The notes below the pieces were generated by a model. The model searched no databases. It worked only from the letters and a program-made list of their open reading frames with translations, and had not been told where the DNA came from. Shown in pieces: positions 31,745 through 43,644 of a stretch of 64,000 bases of DNA. Numbering within the stretch: position 1 is the stretch's first letter; each line of letters opens with the position of its first letter. Origin of the DNA: Odontocerum albicorne (lineage: Eukaryota; Arthropoda; Insecta; Trichoptera; Odontoceridae); assembly GCA_949825065.1 (NCBI GenBank), contig OX463845.1:23662728-23726727 (forward strand). The letters run 5' to 3'. A program made the position numbers and the translations under genes.

Positions 31745-33880
31745 AATTGACAAGTTTTTGTTTTTTGTAATAGAGAACTTGTATCAAATTTCTCTATCAA
31801 TTTTTCTTAAAGGTATTATAGAGTTTGATTTACTGACGAAACATTAAAAAATTAGTTATGAATATAGTGTTGGTACAAGGAAAGGAAATCAAAGTATTTA
31901 CATCGCTCTATAATTATATTTGGCACCATGAATTGATAGAAACTTCTTTTCGAACCAGGGGTTTTGGGTTCGATTCCTGATGGCTCCCAAAATATAAAAA
32001 TGGGTTTCTGGTTAAATAGTAAATAAAATAATAAACTTGTACACGCTAGAGGAAAATGGATGATTTAGCGATTTCGCATATTATTTCCAACACGTACAAT
32101 GATGATATGCAAGTAATGAATTTTGAGTGAATATATCGGTGGGGCAATTTTCCCCATTGCTTCCTTTCAAAAAAAATTGCACGTCAAATGTCAAAAGGCC
32201 GCCAAAAAGTTTTTGACACCCTGAATCTGGCGAATGAATTCGTGTATAGAGAATAGTGACTCCGCATGCTCCAAGTAATATAAATATTTGATTTCTAGAA
32301 ATTACATTTGTTTTATTATTTTGTATTATTTATTTGATAAAAAATTACATTACCTTTAATGATTCGCCGTATGTTTGTTTTCTCACAAATGAGGAAGTTT
32401 TTCTAATATTAACTTTAGATTTTTTGTCAAAGCATTGATGCCATTATTTCAATTTCTTTCATAGTGAATATAATTAACATTCTGATATCAAAAAATATTT
32501 TCAAGAACTCATTTTATGTAATCTATAGTATAATATTCTAAGAATCATACTTGACGCTGACAGCGTAATGTTGAAATACCAGGGTAAAGGGGTTGAAAAA
32601 AACGTAAAATAAATACCAACTTTTATATTCAAAGTTTGACAATTGTTTTTAAGAATTCTTTTTTGACTATGTTTATACTCCCTGGGTGAAGTTTTAAATA
32701 TTCCCTGGGTGAATATTTAATATTCCGTGGTTTGCGTACAGATACGTTTTACCTTTTAAAGACGTAGTGATCAATTTTGGATATTTCTCATTTAAAAGTA
32801 ATATGAATATTTAAAATATACTCTTCTTTAAAAAGGGCTAAATTATTATTTTTTTAACACATGTTAATACACGTATTAATATTTCAAGAGCATAAAAAAT
32901 GATTTTTTATATTTAGAATATAAATGTCTCAAGGCTGTTATAACTAGTGATTTTTTTATATTCCTTATTGTCTGATTCTTTTAAAAATATAATGTATTAG
33001 TGGTTCTTTAAAAAAAAAAACGGGGAATAAATTATGAAATATCAAATTACGTTCAGAAATAGTCGATGTATGGAATAGATTTCTTTGTAATTTATACTAT
33101 TTTTTTACCTCCTGATGTTTGAATGCTGGTTACCCTTTGATTTTCATTCTTATTTAAATGTGTAGGCGTTTATACATTTTATTGAATGGCTTCTTCCCAA
33201 TTTCCCGGATCTCTCCACACTTTCTTCCCGTTACCCGCACAAACGTGTTGATACATTAGTGTCTCTCACTCCCTACACTCCGCATTGGGATATTTATGTT
33301 CAGTGCCTTTGTGAACGTTTAAGTTACATACTTGTGTGTACATTTGCAAATTAGTTTAGCAATTACAATTTGCTTTTATTATTGAATATGTTTTTAGACA
33401 CATAATAAATATAATAACAAAGATGGATACATTACCTTTTGGGAAAAACCACATAAAGCGGAAGGCTTCTCTAAAATATTCATATTTCAATTACTGGATT
33501 TCGTTTATTTTTTCAAACTATAAATTCAACAATTTTAACAATATATTCACTCTCGAAGCTGTTAATGTGATTTTGTTACCGTTTAAATTTCAAATGAAAT
33601 TGGATCACGAATCACTTCCTTTAACAATAATTAAACTTAATTGAACACCAGCATCAATTGTATAAATGCAAACAATATTTGTCAAATACAGACGAAAATA
33701 ATTGAATAATTCGGTTAATTGATCACTAACAATATACCTACTCCCATTCATCGTAGTTACATTATTGTTGATGAAAATAACTCACTGAATGCGCATAATG
33801 AAAAATAACTTGTACTTAAATTGCTAGACAACATTTCGTTTCATCCAGACATTTCGAAATATCACAATTTATTTAATTTC
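31745..33880. other. no gene recognised
   Basis: Mostly AT-rich DNA. Positions 31945-31995 hold a SINE-head-like CGAACCAGGGG...GGGTTCGATTCCTG on the plus strand. A short duplication of CCCTGGGTGAA occurs at 32680-32712. No coding frame is supported. Confidence 0.4.
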
Positions 33881-33884
33881 ACTT

Positions 33885-34078
33885 CCGTTGTGTAAACTAC
33901 AGCCTAACTGACGTATTTACTGCAATGAAGTAATTTCTTCCAAACAATAGGATAATTGTCAAAAGGGAGAAAAATAAACTATTCCCCTTTTTTGATATCA
34001 TCGGGGATCGAACACGAAACTGCCGTATGAAAGACAAAGATTTTACCAACCAGAACACATGTCTCGTTCTTTTCGTCA
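33885..34078 (-). repeat. tRNA-derived SINE (family S1)
   Basis: The minus strand has TCTGGTTGGTAAAATCTTTG as head, GTTTCGTGTTCGATCCCCG as B-box region, and a TATTGTTTGGAAGAAATTAC body ending GTAGTTTACACAACGGAAG. Confidence 0.7.
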
Positions 34079-34261
34079 TATTCCATTTAACAATATAACA
34101 TGACGGAAATATGCATCAGGAATGTTCACTAAACGTGGTAACTAAATAGTGCGAGAATATAAACAAATGTAAATTTAACACGAAACTATGTAGTTTTATA
34201 CCATTCCATAGATTTTAGAAAACCTTTATTAATATTGCTTTAAGGAAATGCGTACACTAAA

Positions 34262-34885
34262 ATAATGTATGGGGTAACAATGTATGACAATACGGAATGA
34301 AACGATTAGGGATGAATGTAAACTCAATGCTGATAACAATATTTTAGTACCAACTTTGATGTATGGGAGGGAAACGTTTATGTGGAAAAAGACTGAAAGA
34401 AGAAACTGCTGTCGAATAAATGCTATCGAAATGTGTGCACGGAGAAGAATTAATGGGGTGATAATGTATGGCGAATACGAAATGAAGTGATTAGGGTTGA
34501 TTGTGAACTTAAGACTGAAGTATTGAGTAAGATGAAGAAGAGCACTCTGAGATGTTTGGACATAGTTTGGGTATGTAGATCGATGTTTCGACATGGTTTG
34601 GGCATGTAGATCGAATGAATGAAGAAAGACTAACAAAACAAATATAAAGTGTTTATGTGAGTGGGAGGCGTTGAAGAGGAAGACCAAGGAGAGTATGGTT
34701 GGATCAAGTGAATGATAGATAGACAGAGAAATCGTGCGAGTTGTATGATAACATGTATGGATGTAGAAGAGACGAAAGATGTGTGTCGATATAAAAAATT
34801 CTGGCGCCATGTTCTCACTGCCTACTCCCAACAAGGAAATTGCGTGATGGTATGTATGTATGTACATATACCATATATCATAAAG
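34262..34885 (+). mobile_element. LINE 3' fragment (RTE-like), longest copy
   Basis: The plus strand contains VPTLMYGRETFMWKK, the conserved LLYGSETW-type block, then ARRRINGV, a frame-shifted FGHVDRMNEERLTKQI, RGRPRRVWLDQVND, and the CRRDERCVSI/MDVEETKDVCRYKKFW block. It ends with GTATGTATGTATGTACATAT. Part of the FGHV segment is duplicated at about 34555-34610. Stops and frameshifts make it non-functional. Confidence 0.75.
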
Positions 34886-35034
34886 GAAACATTCCGCAAT
34901 AAATAAACCCAAATGGTATATCAGATATCTCGTACCTATTTAAAGTCTATGTAAAAAAGTTTCTGTATAATTATTATACTGTTTAATTTATTTGACATAC
35001 TTGAACATGCATTTTCAGTATTCCGATGAAACCT

Positions 35035-35135
35035 TTGAAATGTTGTTGACAAAGTTGAGGTGAATGCTCGGAGTCCCGGTTCACATGAGGGACGGGACAC
35101 CTTACTTCATCGGACAAATTGAACGGACGTGGGAT
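35035..35135 (-). mobile_element. fragment of Jockey-type 3' end
   Basis: Minus-strand sequence TTGTCCGATGAAGTAAGGTG...GGGACTCCGAGC aligns with 20240-20300 at the end of the intact Jockey element (TTATCCGATGAAGGAGTAAGGTGTCC...GAAACTCCGAAC). It is diverged and short, so it is a related rather than recent copy. Confidence 0.5.
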
Positions 35136-35865
35136 ATTTAAATGCATTGAAATGTCAATAAAATTTTCTCATCCACCCACACTATTTTCGACTTGTCAAG
35201 TCCTCTGATTAATATTTCAGTGATTTAAATAAAATGACATTTATATATAGAAAAAAAATCAAATAATATAATCGATTTATTTTGTGTTTTTTTTTGGGCA
35301 TTTTCGCGGCTTGGAAACCAATTAATAATTTATATTTTATTTTCTTGAAAATATAGAACTCATATTAGTGCTTCACTGAATGACTCGTTATACTCGTATA
35401 AACAGAACTTATAAAAATACGATCTACCTTTTTCTGTCTCAGAAAGCATCATCTCTGAAAGCTTTCAGTGTCGGTCAATAGATGGTATTAAAGTTGCGAC
35501 TCTCGACAGTTTCTTGGAATTTCCCAACTCTCACAATAATCCTCATTTTGTTACGAAAACTTATTTTATTGCATGAATATTCATTATGATTTATATTCAT
35601 CAAATAGTATATTATAAATATTTTGTAGACTTTTCATAACGTGTTTAAGATTATTTATTGTGCATGTGATATTACACTTTCAACATACGAGTATACTACT
35701 TCATTCATTCGTATGGTACCGTTCAAAATATTTGATTCGAATTAAAATTGGTGATTTGATCATATTGAAGAACGCGGCCGAGATACAGTATTGTATTCGA
35801 CTCCAGAATCCAGCGCAGAACCATCACCATCACGACGATAATGCGCCTAGTTAAGACTCCCATCT
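35136..35865. other. no gene recognised
   Basis: AT-rich; no supported feature apart from two TACGAGTA/TACTCGTA octamers at 35391 and 35686. Confidence 0.4.
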
Positions 35866-35869
35866 TCGC

Positions 35870-36300
35870 AATATTTGTCAGGCTCGGAGACTTGGACTTT
35901 AAGAGCAAACGAAACACTTAGAATAGATGTATTTGAAATGTGGTGCTGGAGAAGAATTTTACAAATTTCATGGACAGACTCGACTGAGAGTCACCTACAG
36001 ATATTATGCCTTCGACGAGTCCTCTCATTTTTTGGACACTGCTCGTGGTCAAGGAAACAGTTTGGAGAGGCTTGTTACTGGAACGTGGAAAGACGACGCT
36101 TACGAAGATGAGTCCCAATGCGCTGGACTAGTGAGAGACAAGAAGATTCCCATTAACAACTGCTCCTCGAACCGCGGACTGCAGAGATGGATGTAGAGGA
36201 GTCATCAGGGACTATCACGGGAGTCACGATTCTCAGCCATGAGCTACACGACAGGATGAAATGATTCCAACGGTGAACGATTCCAACCAACCTGAGATGT
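35870..36300 (+). mobile_element. LINE ORF2 C-terminal fragment
   Basis: The plus frame reads SGSETWTLRANETLRIDVFEMWCWRRILQISWTDSTESHLQILCLRRVLSFFGHC. This is the LYGSETWTL...FEMWCWRRML.ISW..R..N block typical of RTE/Jockey ORF2 C-termini. It continues through a frameshift into RRWVPMRWTSE and TGVTILSHEL. Truncated at both ends. Confidence 0.85.
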
Positions 36301-36798
36301 TTTAGATCTGAAATTGAATACAGCCAGTTTAAAACCGTTTAGTTTAGTCACCATTGAAAATCTATCCAGAATCTACAACGTGTCAAGTTTAACTTTGTTC
36401 TTTGTATTTCTGGCAGTGTTTCTTAAATTTAATGGTAATGACATATATTTTTTTTTCATTTTTCTTGACCTCGTTTTCCTGGTAAAAAATTAAGTACTCA
36501 GCGCGCCGCGCTGGTATGAATATGTAATCGAGTCAAGGAGAGTCCAGAATACGAGACTTAACATACTATATTTATGTGTTTAATGTTATTTAATTATATT
36601 ATTACTGAAATAGCAATCTTTCATTATCATTAATTGACGCGTTTATTCTACGATTGTTATTGTTTTTAAAAACATCCATATTATTATTGTTTGAATAATC
36701 GAAAAGTGTATGCTAAATAATGCGGATGTTGAGCGTGTATTGGGAGTTGTTAAATATGGTGTTGACATAGTTGTAGATATTATAACGAAGTTCGATTT
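36301..36798. other. no gene recognised
   Basis: AT-rich. A CAGCGCGCCGCGCTGGTATG sequence at 36499-36518 is palindromic-looking but could not be assigned. Confidence 0.35.
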
Positions 36799-36806
36799 CT
36801 GTATGT

Positions 36807-37075
36807 CAGTGATTCATCAAGTGAGCGCCGCGACGCTGGGGAATACTCCAATATTTTCACTGATATTAAACTAACATGGTTTTTTTAATCTGACCAACGA
36901 TGTGCAGAATGTGTACTTATTACAAAACTTGTTTTTGAATTTTAAATATGTGTTTCATTTATATTTTAATTGAACTTATCTTAGTGCAACTGTTAGGTAT
37001 ATTCCGACTTAGGGTCCTGTGAAAAATCCTGATACACTAAGGGCGCTATGAACCGAAAAAGTTTGGATACCACTG
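36807..37075. mobile_element. hAT-type MITE with 8-bp TSD
   Basis: 269 bp. The ends are CAGTGATTC (left) and CAGTGGTATCCAAAC (right, reverse strand). Flanking 8-mers are CTGTATGT and ATGTATGT, a 7/8 match. The right terminal stretch (CGGTTCATAGCGCCC) is typical of hAT non-autonomous elements. No coding content. Confidence 0.65.
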
Positions 37076-37194
37076 ATGTATGTGACGACGCGGGATTCTT
37101 ATATATAGTATGATTGTTATTCGTTGCTGGGCCTCGTAGTCGAGGAACCCCTCGCCATTCCAATGTCAATTCAGTTGGAAAGAGAAGCTGTGGT

Positions 37195-37485
37195 GTAGAG
37201 TTTTTTTTATTTTTAAGTGCGTAAGCCGTTGCACACCAGTAAACTCACCGGCTACATCGCTGAACTGGATCCAATGGCACACCGAAGGGAGACGATCGGA
37301 GCACACCGGCATATTTTTTTCCCTCATTTTGAAAGAATAGACATGACCGAAGTCATGTGTATCCTACCCCCCGATTACTAGGCGGAAAAAATCTTATATC
37401 ATTCGAAGGGAGTAACATAGCGCGGGGTTGGAACCGACGACCTCCCGCACGGAAGTCCAGTTCGCTACCACGTGGCCATAAATAT
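37195..37485 (-). repeat. tRNA-related SINE, second family
   Basis: The minus strand reads TGGCCACGTGGTAGCGAACT (A-box-like), then about 30 bases later GTCGGTTCCAACCCCGCGC (B-box-like), followed by an unrelated body. It differs from family S1 in head and body. Not folded into a full cloverleaf, so a functional tRNA is unlikely. Confidence 0.5.
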
Positions 37486-37543
37486 ACGATAAGGAAAGTT
37501 TAAGAAAGAAATATGCAATTTGTCATGAAAAATTATACTTTTT

Positions 37544-37748
37544 TTGTCACAGAGTAGGCCGCCCTGTTTTACAAACCCGGGGGTTAGGAGTTCGATTTCC
37601 GTTAGAACCCAGATATTTTTCAATATGAATTTCAGTCAGACTTTCACTAAAGGTATCTTTAACATCCTTCTGGTTGTTTGGAAGGGATTGCCACATGGGA
37701 ATAAGCCCGTCAGGTTATACTGTATGCAGCGAAAGATACAATCAACAA
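37544..37748 (+). repeat. tRNA-derived SINE (family S1)
   Basis: One of the best copies: GGGGGTTAGGAGTTCGATTT B-box region, AACATCCTTCTGGTTGTTTG GAAG body, GCCCGTCAGGTTATACTGTA then a CAGCGAAAGATACAATC tail. Confidence 0.8.
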
Positions 37749-37822
37749 AATCGTGGGTTTATGTATTTATAAAGCACGTGTAGTTTTTTCCTTGGTTTCC
37801 CTTTCGATTCAAACAAAATTTA

Positions 37823-38290
37823 CAGTAGTCCCTCTTTCTCCACGAGATACGCATTCGCAGTTGACTTCTCGCGATTTTTTTAAATCTCACCGCAATTAAG
37901 GCAAACCGACCAAAGACCTAAAGATTCATCTCAAGTCAACCACGTGATCAGTCGCGCTCCATCTTTTGCTGTGATCGCGTTAATCCCTGTATCTCACTTT
38001 GTATTCAAATAACCCTTAGTTACCGTATTAACGCCTCCGAAACGCAAAACTAGTGATGCCGGTGACTCAAAATTTTTAAAGATACCTCATTAAGTGCTTG
38101 CAATAAGTGAAAAGCTAAAAATTGTTGATTTAGTACGAAAATAAAATAAAACAATGACTGTCTGTGCTAGAATGTATGGAAGGAACGTATCTTCTATTCG
38201 TCAAGTTCTCAAAAAAGAGAAAGAAATTCGTGCTAGTTTTGCTGTAGCACCTCAAATTTCAAAGGTTACATAGAAAATGGAGACGATAGC
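37823..38290 (+). pseudogene. Tigger (pogo-group) transposase, 5' part
   Basis: The element begins after TA (37821-37822) with CAGTAGTCCCTCTTTCTCCA, a Tigger TIR. Downstream the plus strand reads PPKRKTSDAGDSKFLK and, after stops, AISEKLKIVDLVRK and MTVCARMYGRNVSSIRQVLKKEKEI. This is the N-terminal helix-turn-helix of TIGD1-like transposases. In-frame stops interrupt it and the catalytic DDE core is absent. No right TIR was found, so it is 3'-truncated. Confidence 0.8.
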
Positions 38291-40595
38291 GTTCAGTGTA
38301 CTTATAGAAAACGACTATCTAGTTAATTCTTGAGTATGCGGTAATTTAAAAGGGGTTCGCCATCTGCGGATCGATCTCTTTCATCTTTCTACCCAGTGTC
38401 TTCTGAGTCTTCTGACACAACTGTTCCACCTGCCTCTTCCAACTCCTGGGGCAATCTAATGATCACCTTCCTTCTAAGCCAATCTTGGTTATTCTATAAA
38501 GAATTGTTTCTGCATTCGTATTATGTATGTCCTAGTCCCTTCAGCTGAGACCTCCATATTTGTATTAGAAAGGTTCCCACCTTCATGATTCCTCAGATTT
38601 CAGATTTTTTTACTCTATATACAAGTGACTTACTAACCTTCGATTCTTGAATCAGGTCTAATTAATTCAGAATTCTCTAATAGTTGAGCGAGTCCAAAAG
38701 AGATTTCTAAGACACCTTAGATGAATTTTACATTAAAATATCAACATGCATCTATATGCAAAAATACAAAATACTTTCAAGAAAAATAACGAACCCCTTC
38801 TTGATTGACAAACTTTTGTTCAAGGTATTAAATTTTTTCTCGTTCATTTTATTTTATGTGACTGGGTTTAATCTATATCAACAATAAAATAAACATATAA
38901 TTATTAAGTCTAATATTAACAATAAAAGTTCTCAATCTCAAATAATTGTATTGTATAAATATTACACTAAATATTGATGGATCGGGATAGAGTAACTATC
39001 GAAAGAAATTACGTACTGATAACATGAATAATAAGAGTAGTTTTAAATTAAATAAGTATTTTTTTAATGATAGGCGAAAGCTAATGAGAATAAATTTACC
39101 CATAAAAGTTACGGTTGAGGTTGTAAAAGTTCACAATGATTCTAGACTTAAAATAACCTCAAATGTTAAGCGCTCAAGGAATACTCCGAAGGCTCAGGTC
39201 TCGAGCTCATTAAAACGTCGGCATTTTGTTCGTTAATTTATTATTTTTCGGTATTTTGAGGCAAATTAATTAGCTGTCTTGGGCTATTTGTTAAATAGCT
39301 GTATTGTTTTCCACAATATTATTTTACTCTGTACCAACAATTGTTATTTATTATATAACTCGGCTTGCCATTATTAATATTTTCACCTATTATTAATATT
39401 TCTTTCAAAATCATCTCGATCAATTTTCTACATTTTCATTACACAACAAAAGAACATTTGGAACAAGCTTCTAAACTACAATCGAAAATAAATTTCTTGA
39501 TGAAAGCGCTCAATTCATTCTTGTATTCGAATATGATTTTTCATATTTGTATTTATTTGGCCCTTTTGAACATATTCACATCCCCGTTTCGTGCAATCGT
39601 GCAAATTGTTTGTTTTACGTTTTTTTACAATCACGGTTAAAAATTGATTAAAAATGAACTTTTAAACCATTTAATTAACTACTCGATCCCACCACCACTC
39701 ACGCTGTTAAAAATTAGTCACATGCAGCGTGATCTACGTAAGATGACCAAACTCTTCTTTGTGTATTCTGAGCGTCACGTCACGTAGTAGCGAATAAAGA
39801 ACTGCCCGTAGCGACTCCTTCGGCGGCGACACACCTGAATGTAAAAAGAATAGAAGCGGCGCCGGACTTAATACCGACGTCACAGAAGAAAAATGACACA
39901 TCTGACTATGTCGCAGCCAGATAAATCCCTTTGAGCAGTCTCCCTTTTTATGAAAATAATAATAGCGACGATAGACTTAAAAGTCCGACGTCACAGGAAA
40001 AGAGAAATTACTAGCAGCGCTGTAATTTTATAAAGCGGCTTAATGCCTGGAGTTCAAACAACCCAACAAGTTGCTATTACTTTCACAAAAAAACATTGAA
40101 TGCAGTAAAACTAACCTCTTGATCGGAGTAGTTAATCAGTCCGAAGATATACTGATGTAGGGCTCAATGTAGATCCTGCCAGAAAAAAATTACTCCATTT
40201 TCATCACAATAACACAAAATGTGATCTACGGATTTATCCAGATGTCCACATAAATTGCAACAATACGAAAAGACAAGATTGAAACTCAAAAGTGTGACAT
40301 TAAAGCTCCCCTGTTCAGAGATAAATAAAAAAAATAGGTACGTAATATTAAAGAGATAAATTTGACTTTAAAATTATGTATCAAAAATTTTTATCTTTGC
40401 CGATTTGGGCCGATAAATAAAACATCTGTTAAAAGGAGCCTTCGAGAGGAATATTCTCATATGGAAGGATCGAGTATTAACACTTTTTGAGAGATGATAT
40501 ACGATTTGAAAACTTGTACTAAAGTAGTAAATGCTATGTTTCTATGTGTTTTAATTTTTATATTTCACCCTGTCATTCCAATATATCAGAAGTAG
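38291..40595. other. no gene recognised
   Basis: Long stretch without a supported gene. A C/T-rich patch lies at 38380-38520. Two related short blocks (GACTTAA...CCGACGTCACAG) lie at about 39865 and 39980 in a GC-richer zone. Open frames at 39024 and 39365 carry no motif. Confidence 0.4.
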
Positions 40596-40599
40596 CAAA

Positions 40600-41135
40600 A
40601 TTGACAAAAAATAAGTGGGTTGGTACCACATTGACGGATTGAAATGAAAATTGGACATTGGCAGAAGGATAAATGGAAGTTTTATACTGTGGAAATGCGT
40701 GTACTGTGAAACTATTGTGGAATGTCAGTGTATGAAAGAAGGCGGAATATATACATCAGAAATTAATGCATGGATACCATTGATGTTTTAAGTAAGGTGA
40801 AGAAAGGAGATTTAAGATGGCTTAGAAATGTGGAGAGAATACATGACGGAAGAATAAACGAATAAACGAGTACACAAGTGCGTGAAATGAATAAACGAGT
40901 ACACAATAAATGAATAAACGAGTACACAAGTGCGTGAAAGAGGTAGACAGAGGAAAACGTGACTATCAAGCGGACCAGATTTTGAAGGAAGGTAACTTGA
41001 GAAGTATTAATAAAATAATATTCTACATGAAGAGATGTATGAATTATAGGAGATGAAAAATATGCGGCTAGAAAAATTTGTAGATCTGTCCTCTCTGCCT
41101 TCTCTCACATGGGACACGCCGTGATGTACCGAGTC
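40600..41135 (+). mobile_element. LINE 3' fragment, second RTE-like subfamily
   Basis: Diverged plus-strand copy related to 43.65 and 58.75 kb by the blocks GTAAGGTGAAGAAAGGAG, GAGGTAGACAGAGGAAAACG and CTGTCCTCTCTGCCTTCTC. An internal 29-bp unit (GAATAAACGAGTACACAA...) is repeated three times at 40852-40945. Confidence 0.6.
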
Positions 41136-41140
41136 GTACT

Positions 41141-41960
41141 GTACACAAAACACCATAATCGTACATCGACTCAAGTAAATCCATATATTGCGTTTTGAAT
41201 TATTTTAAGTTACTCACTTGTTCCATCTCTCGACTCTGTCAACCGAATTGATATTGGATTGTACGAGTATTATGAACTACCGTTTCAGTATTCAATTAAT
41301 CGCGCCACCTGACATTTGTGAGGTGAAATACTGGTTTTAATATGAACTTTACATTATTTGCTTGAAAAGCGAACGTTTTACGTTTTATTGGATTTTGATA
41401 GATTCAAAATTAAATAACCGAACCGATTAGTTTCGAAAACGTTTACCGCATATTCGCTTTTGATAAATTAGATAAATAAATGTGTTATGCATATAACTTC
41501 GTGGACAATAATTCCTTAAGAATACAAGTTTTATTTGTACTTAGATAACTGTTCAATTACTCAAGTTACTCTAAGAGCGTTTCCGTTTCATTATATCATA
41601 TCTCAATAGGTGTCAACTTAAGAGACTCGGACGATTTCAGTATATCACGCTGCTCGTCGCTGACATGTTATTCGGCGCTAGACCATTGAAGGCTTACTAT
41701 ACCATACGACAGAGGCTAGGATGGGTCTCTTTAGGATACTTAAACCATTAATGCTCCTTCGGTAGAACTAGTTGATCAAATATACCTGCATCGAATGTTT
41801 ATCAAGGTGATGAATTCTAGTTTGTGTAGTCTATCTGTCTGTAAACCCACACCCATTTAAGTAATCAAGTCGTAAATCTATAAATTTAATCACCTAAGTT
41901 CTTATTTGTCTATAGTTGACTTAGTAAAGAATTCAGACGACCGCTCTTCACATCAGTTAT
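41141..41960. other. no gene recognised
   Basis: AT-rich; one TACGAGTA octamer at 41262; nothing else supported. Confidence 0.4.
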
Positions 41961-41964
41961 TGTA

Positions 41965-42190
41965 TTGTATTACACTTCCTTTGAACAGTACAGTACAATC
42001 TGACGAGCTTATTCCTATGTGGAAATTTCGTCTAACCAACCAGAAAAAATTGTAAACAGGTCCTAAATTGAAAGATATTTTGAAGAAGACATGACAGGAA
42101 TCATTTATAAAAAAGCTGAGTTCCAACGGGAATCGAACCTACAACCTCCAATTGGCAAAACTACCGATTTACCACATATGTCACGAAGGT
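41965..42190 (-). repeat. tRNA-derived SINE (family S1)
   Basis: The minus strand is near full length: AGGTTGTAGGTTCGATTCCC as B box, body TTTTTTCTGGTTGGTTAGACG AAATTTCCACATAGG, and tail TACTGTTCAAAGGAAGTGTA ATACAATA. Confidence 0.8.
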
Positions 42191-42404
42191 TCGTTAACTG
42201 TTAAGTTGACACATTAACGATACATTGTTAGGTGTATGATGTCTCTCCCACAGAACTTTTATCATTATTTATCACTCGTGCAAATACATCTAGCAGATTT
42301 ATTGCTTTAAAGCAACTTTTTCCAATCAACCAGCTTTTATTTCATTATTATTATTGTTATGGCTGTCTTTAACGTTGTGTATGAAAACAATATTTGAGAG
42401 AAAT

Positions 42405-42720
42405 TAAATAAAAATAAAAGATAAATAAATTTCAAGGAAAATACGGGTAAGGACGAGAATGGTATTAGAGTAAGATACGAGGAATATTTTCAGATAAATA
42501 ATGTTTGTTTAGTTTATTCATAAATATCTATAGGAATATAGTGCATCTGATTGAACCAGAATGATCGTTCCTAAGTCGATCCGAGTGAACCGCAAAATAT
42601 GATGTGTGATGCGTTGACATATAAAGGATTTCGCTGAAACCAGATCGAAAGGACGGTCTTTGTCCAGAAAGAAATTTGAACAGATACTGAGTGCAGCGTG
42701 GTTTGTTCAACACTCCAAAG
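42405..42720 (-). mobile_element. LINE C-terminal fragment, copy 2
   Basis: The minus frame (42528-42794) reads RCTQYLFKFLSGQRPSFRSGF and continues toward MNKLNKHYLSENI in a shifted frame, resembling the C-terminal region of Jockey/R1-like ORF2. Homologous to 27220-27480. The assignment is by overall look only. Confidence 0.45.
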
Positions 42721-42724
42721 AGAT

Positions 42725-42905
42725 TTTTTATATTATTTATAGTAAAAGCATTAACACTGTGGAGGTTTAAATAAATTGTAATTTGTTTAATCAAACACTT
42801 GTTTGTGCTCCCCTGATGATGAGGTGAAAAGCTTTAAACCGGTAGGGTTATATAGTTATATCATATAAAGTGGAATAAACAGCGTTTGATTAAACAAATT
42901 ATAAA
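42725..42905 (+). repeat. Penelope-like terminus with hammerhead-like motif, copy A
   Basis: Contains GCTCCCCTGATGATGAGGTG then AAACCGGTAGGG, matching 62.5 kb and both arms at 54.0-54.24 kb. It is framed by inverted repeats: AATTTGTTTAATCAAACAC on the left and GTTTGATTAAACAAATT on the right. The CTCCAC distal block occurs here on the left in inverse orientation. No RT or GIY-YIG coding sequence accompanies it. Confidence 0.65.
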
Positions 42906-43640
42906 CTCCGAAGAGAATTGACAGAACGTGGAAATTTATTATTTGTCGTATTTTAAGCCATTGGATTTTTTTATTGAATCACAATACTTCTTACCCGTTC
43001 CACCTAACAAGTAATAACAGTTTAAAAAGGGGATGATAAATAGCGTTGAATTAGCGCTGTTCCGTCAATTCCCGCCCGTTTCACTTCCTATTGTGATACG
43101 GGGGTAATGTGCGGCAATTCCATATGGAAACGTAATAATAATTCCTTGCCAAGACCTCCGCACGAAAGCGAGCGCGTTATTATCAAATGAATAAGTGATG
43201 CCGGGCTTCACACGAACTTAACTCGCTGAAGATAAATTTCATTGTTGTTGTTGGTGAATCCATTACGGATGCGGAATTAGTCGAGTTACTCAGACCAGCA
43301 TCGCCGGCGGCTGTAACCTGAGGAGATAATGAAGAGTGGATTGTGATGCTCTTAGCGAGCACTTAAGGAATTGCTGACAATACGGAAGGCACTTCTGTTT
43401 GGGTTATCAGGTGTACTGAGATAAATTGCGGTGACACACCTGTATAAAATGTTTTGCTTATATTATTGAAAGCGTAACATTCATGTTTTTTTTTCTCATC
43501 GAGAGATTGTCAATAAATATTCTGAAAGTTTTTCTTAGTCAATACGTGTATTTAGACTTGGAAAGACTTTTCATTACGATGTATTAAACATCCCATATAT
43601 TCTGAAAATTCTTTAAAAATGACAGTACATAATAGTATGA
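42906..43640. other. GC-richer non-coding stretch
   Basis: Positions 43060-43400 are moderately GC-rich, lack long open frames and show no TE motif. This look fits a conserved non-coding element or a regulatory region, but only comparison could tell. Confidence 0.3.
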
Positions 43641-43644
43641 TGGT

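Noticed and set aside
34229..34912. 227-codon minus-strand frame
   Set aside because: It lies opposite a LINE fragment whose plus-strand motifs are recognisable, and it encodes low-complexity His/Ser/Leu-rich sequence.
37440..37480. Functional tRNA gene on the minus strand
   Set aside because: A- and B-box-like sequences are present, but I could not fold the acceptor stem; a tRNA-derived SINE is more likely.
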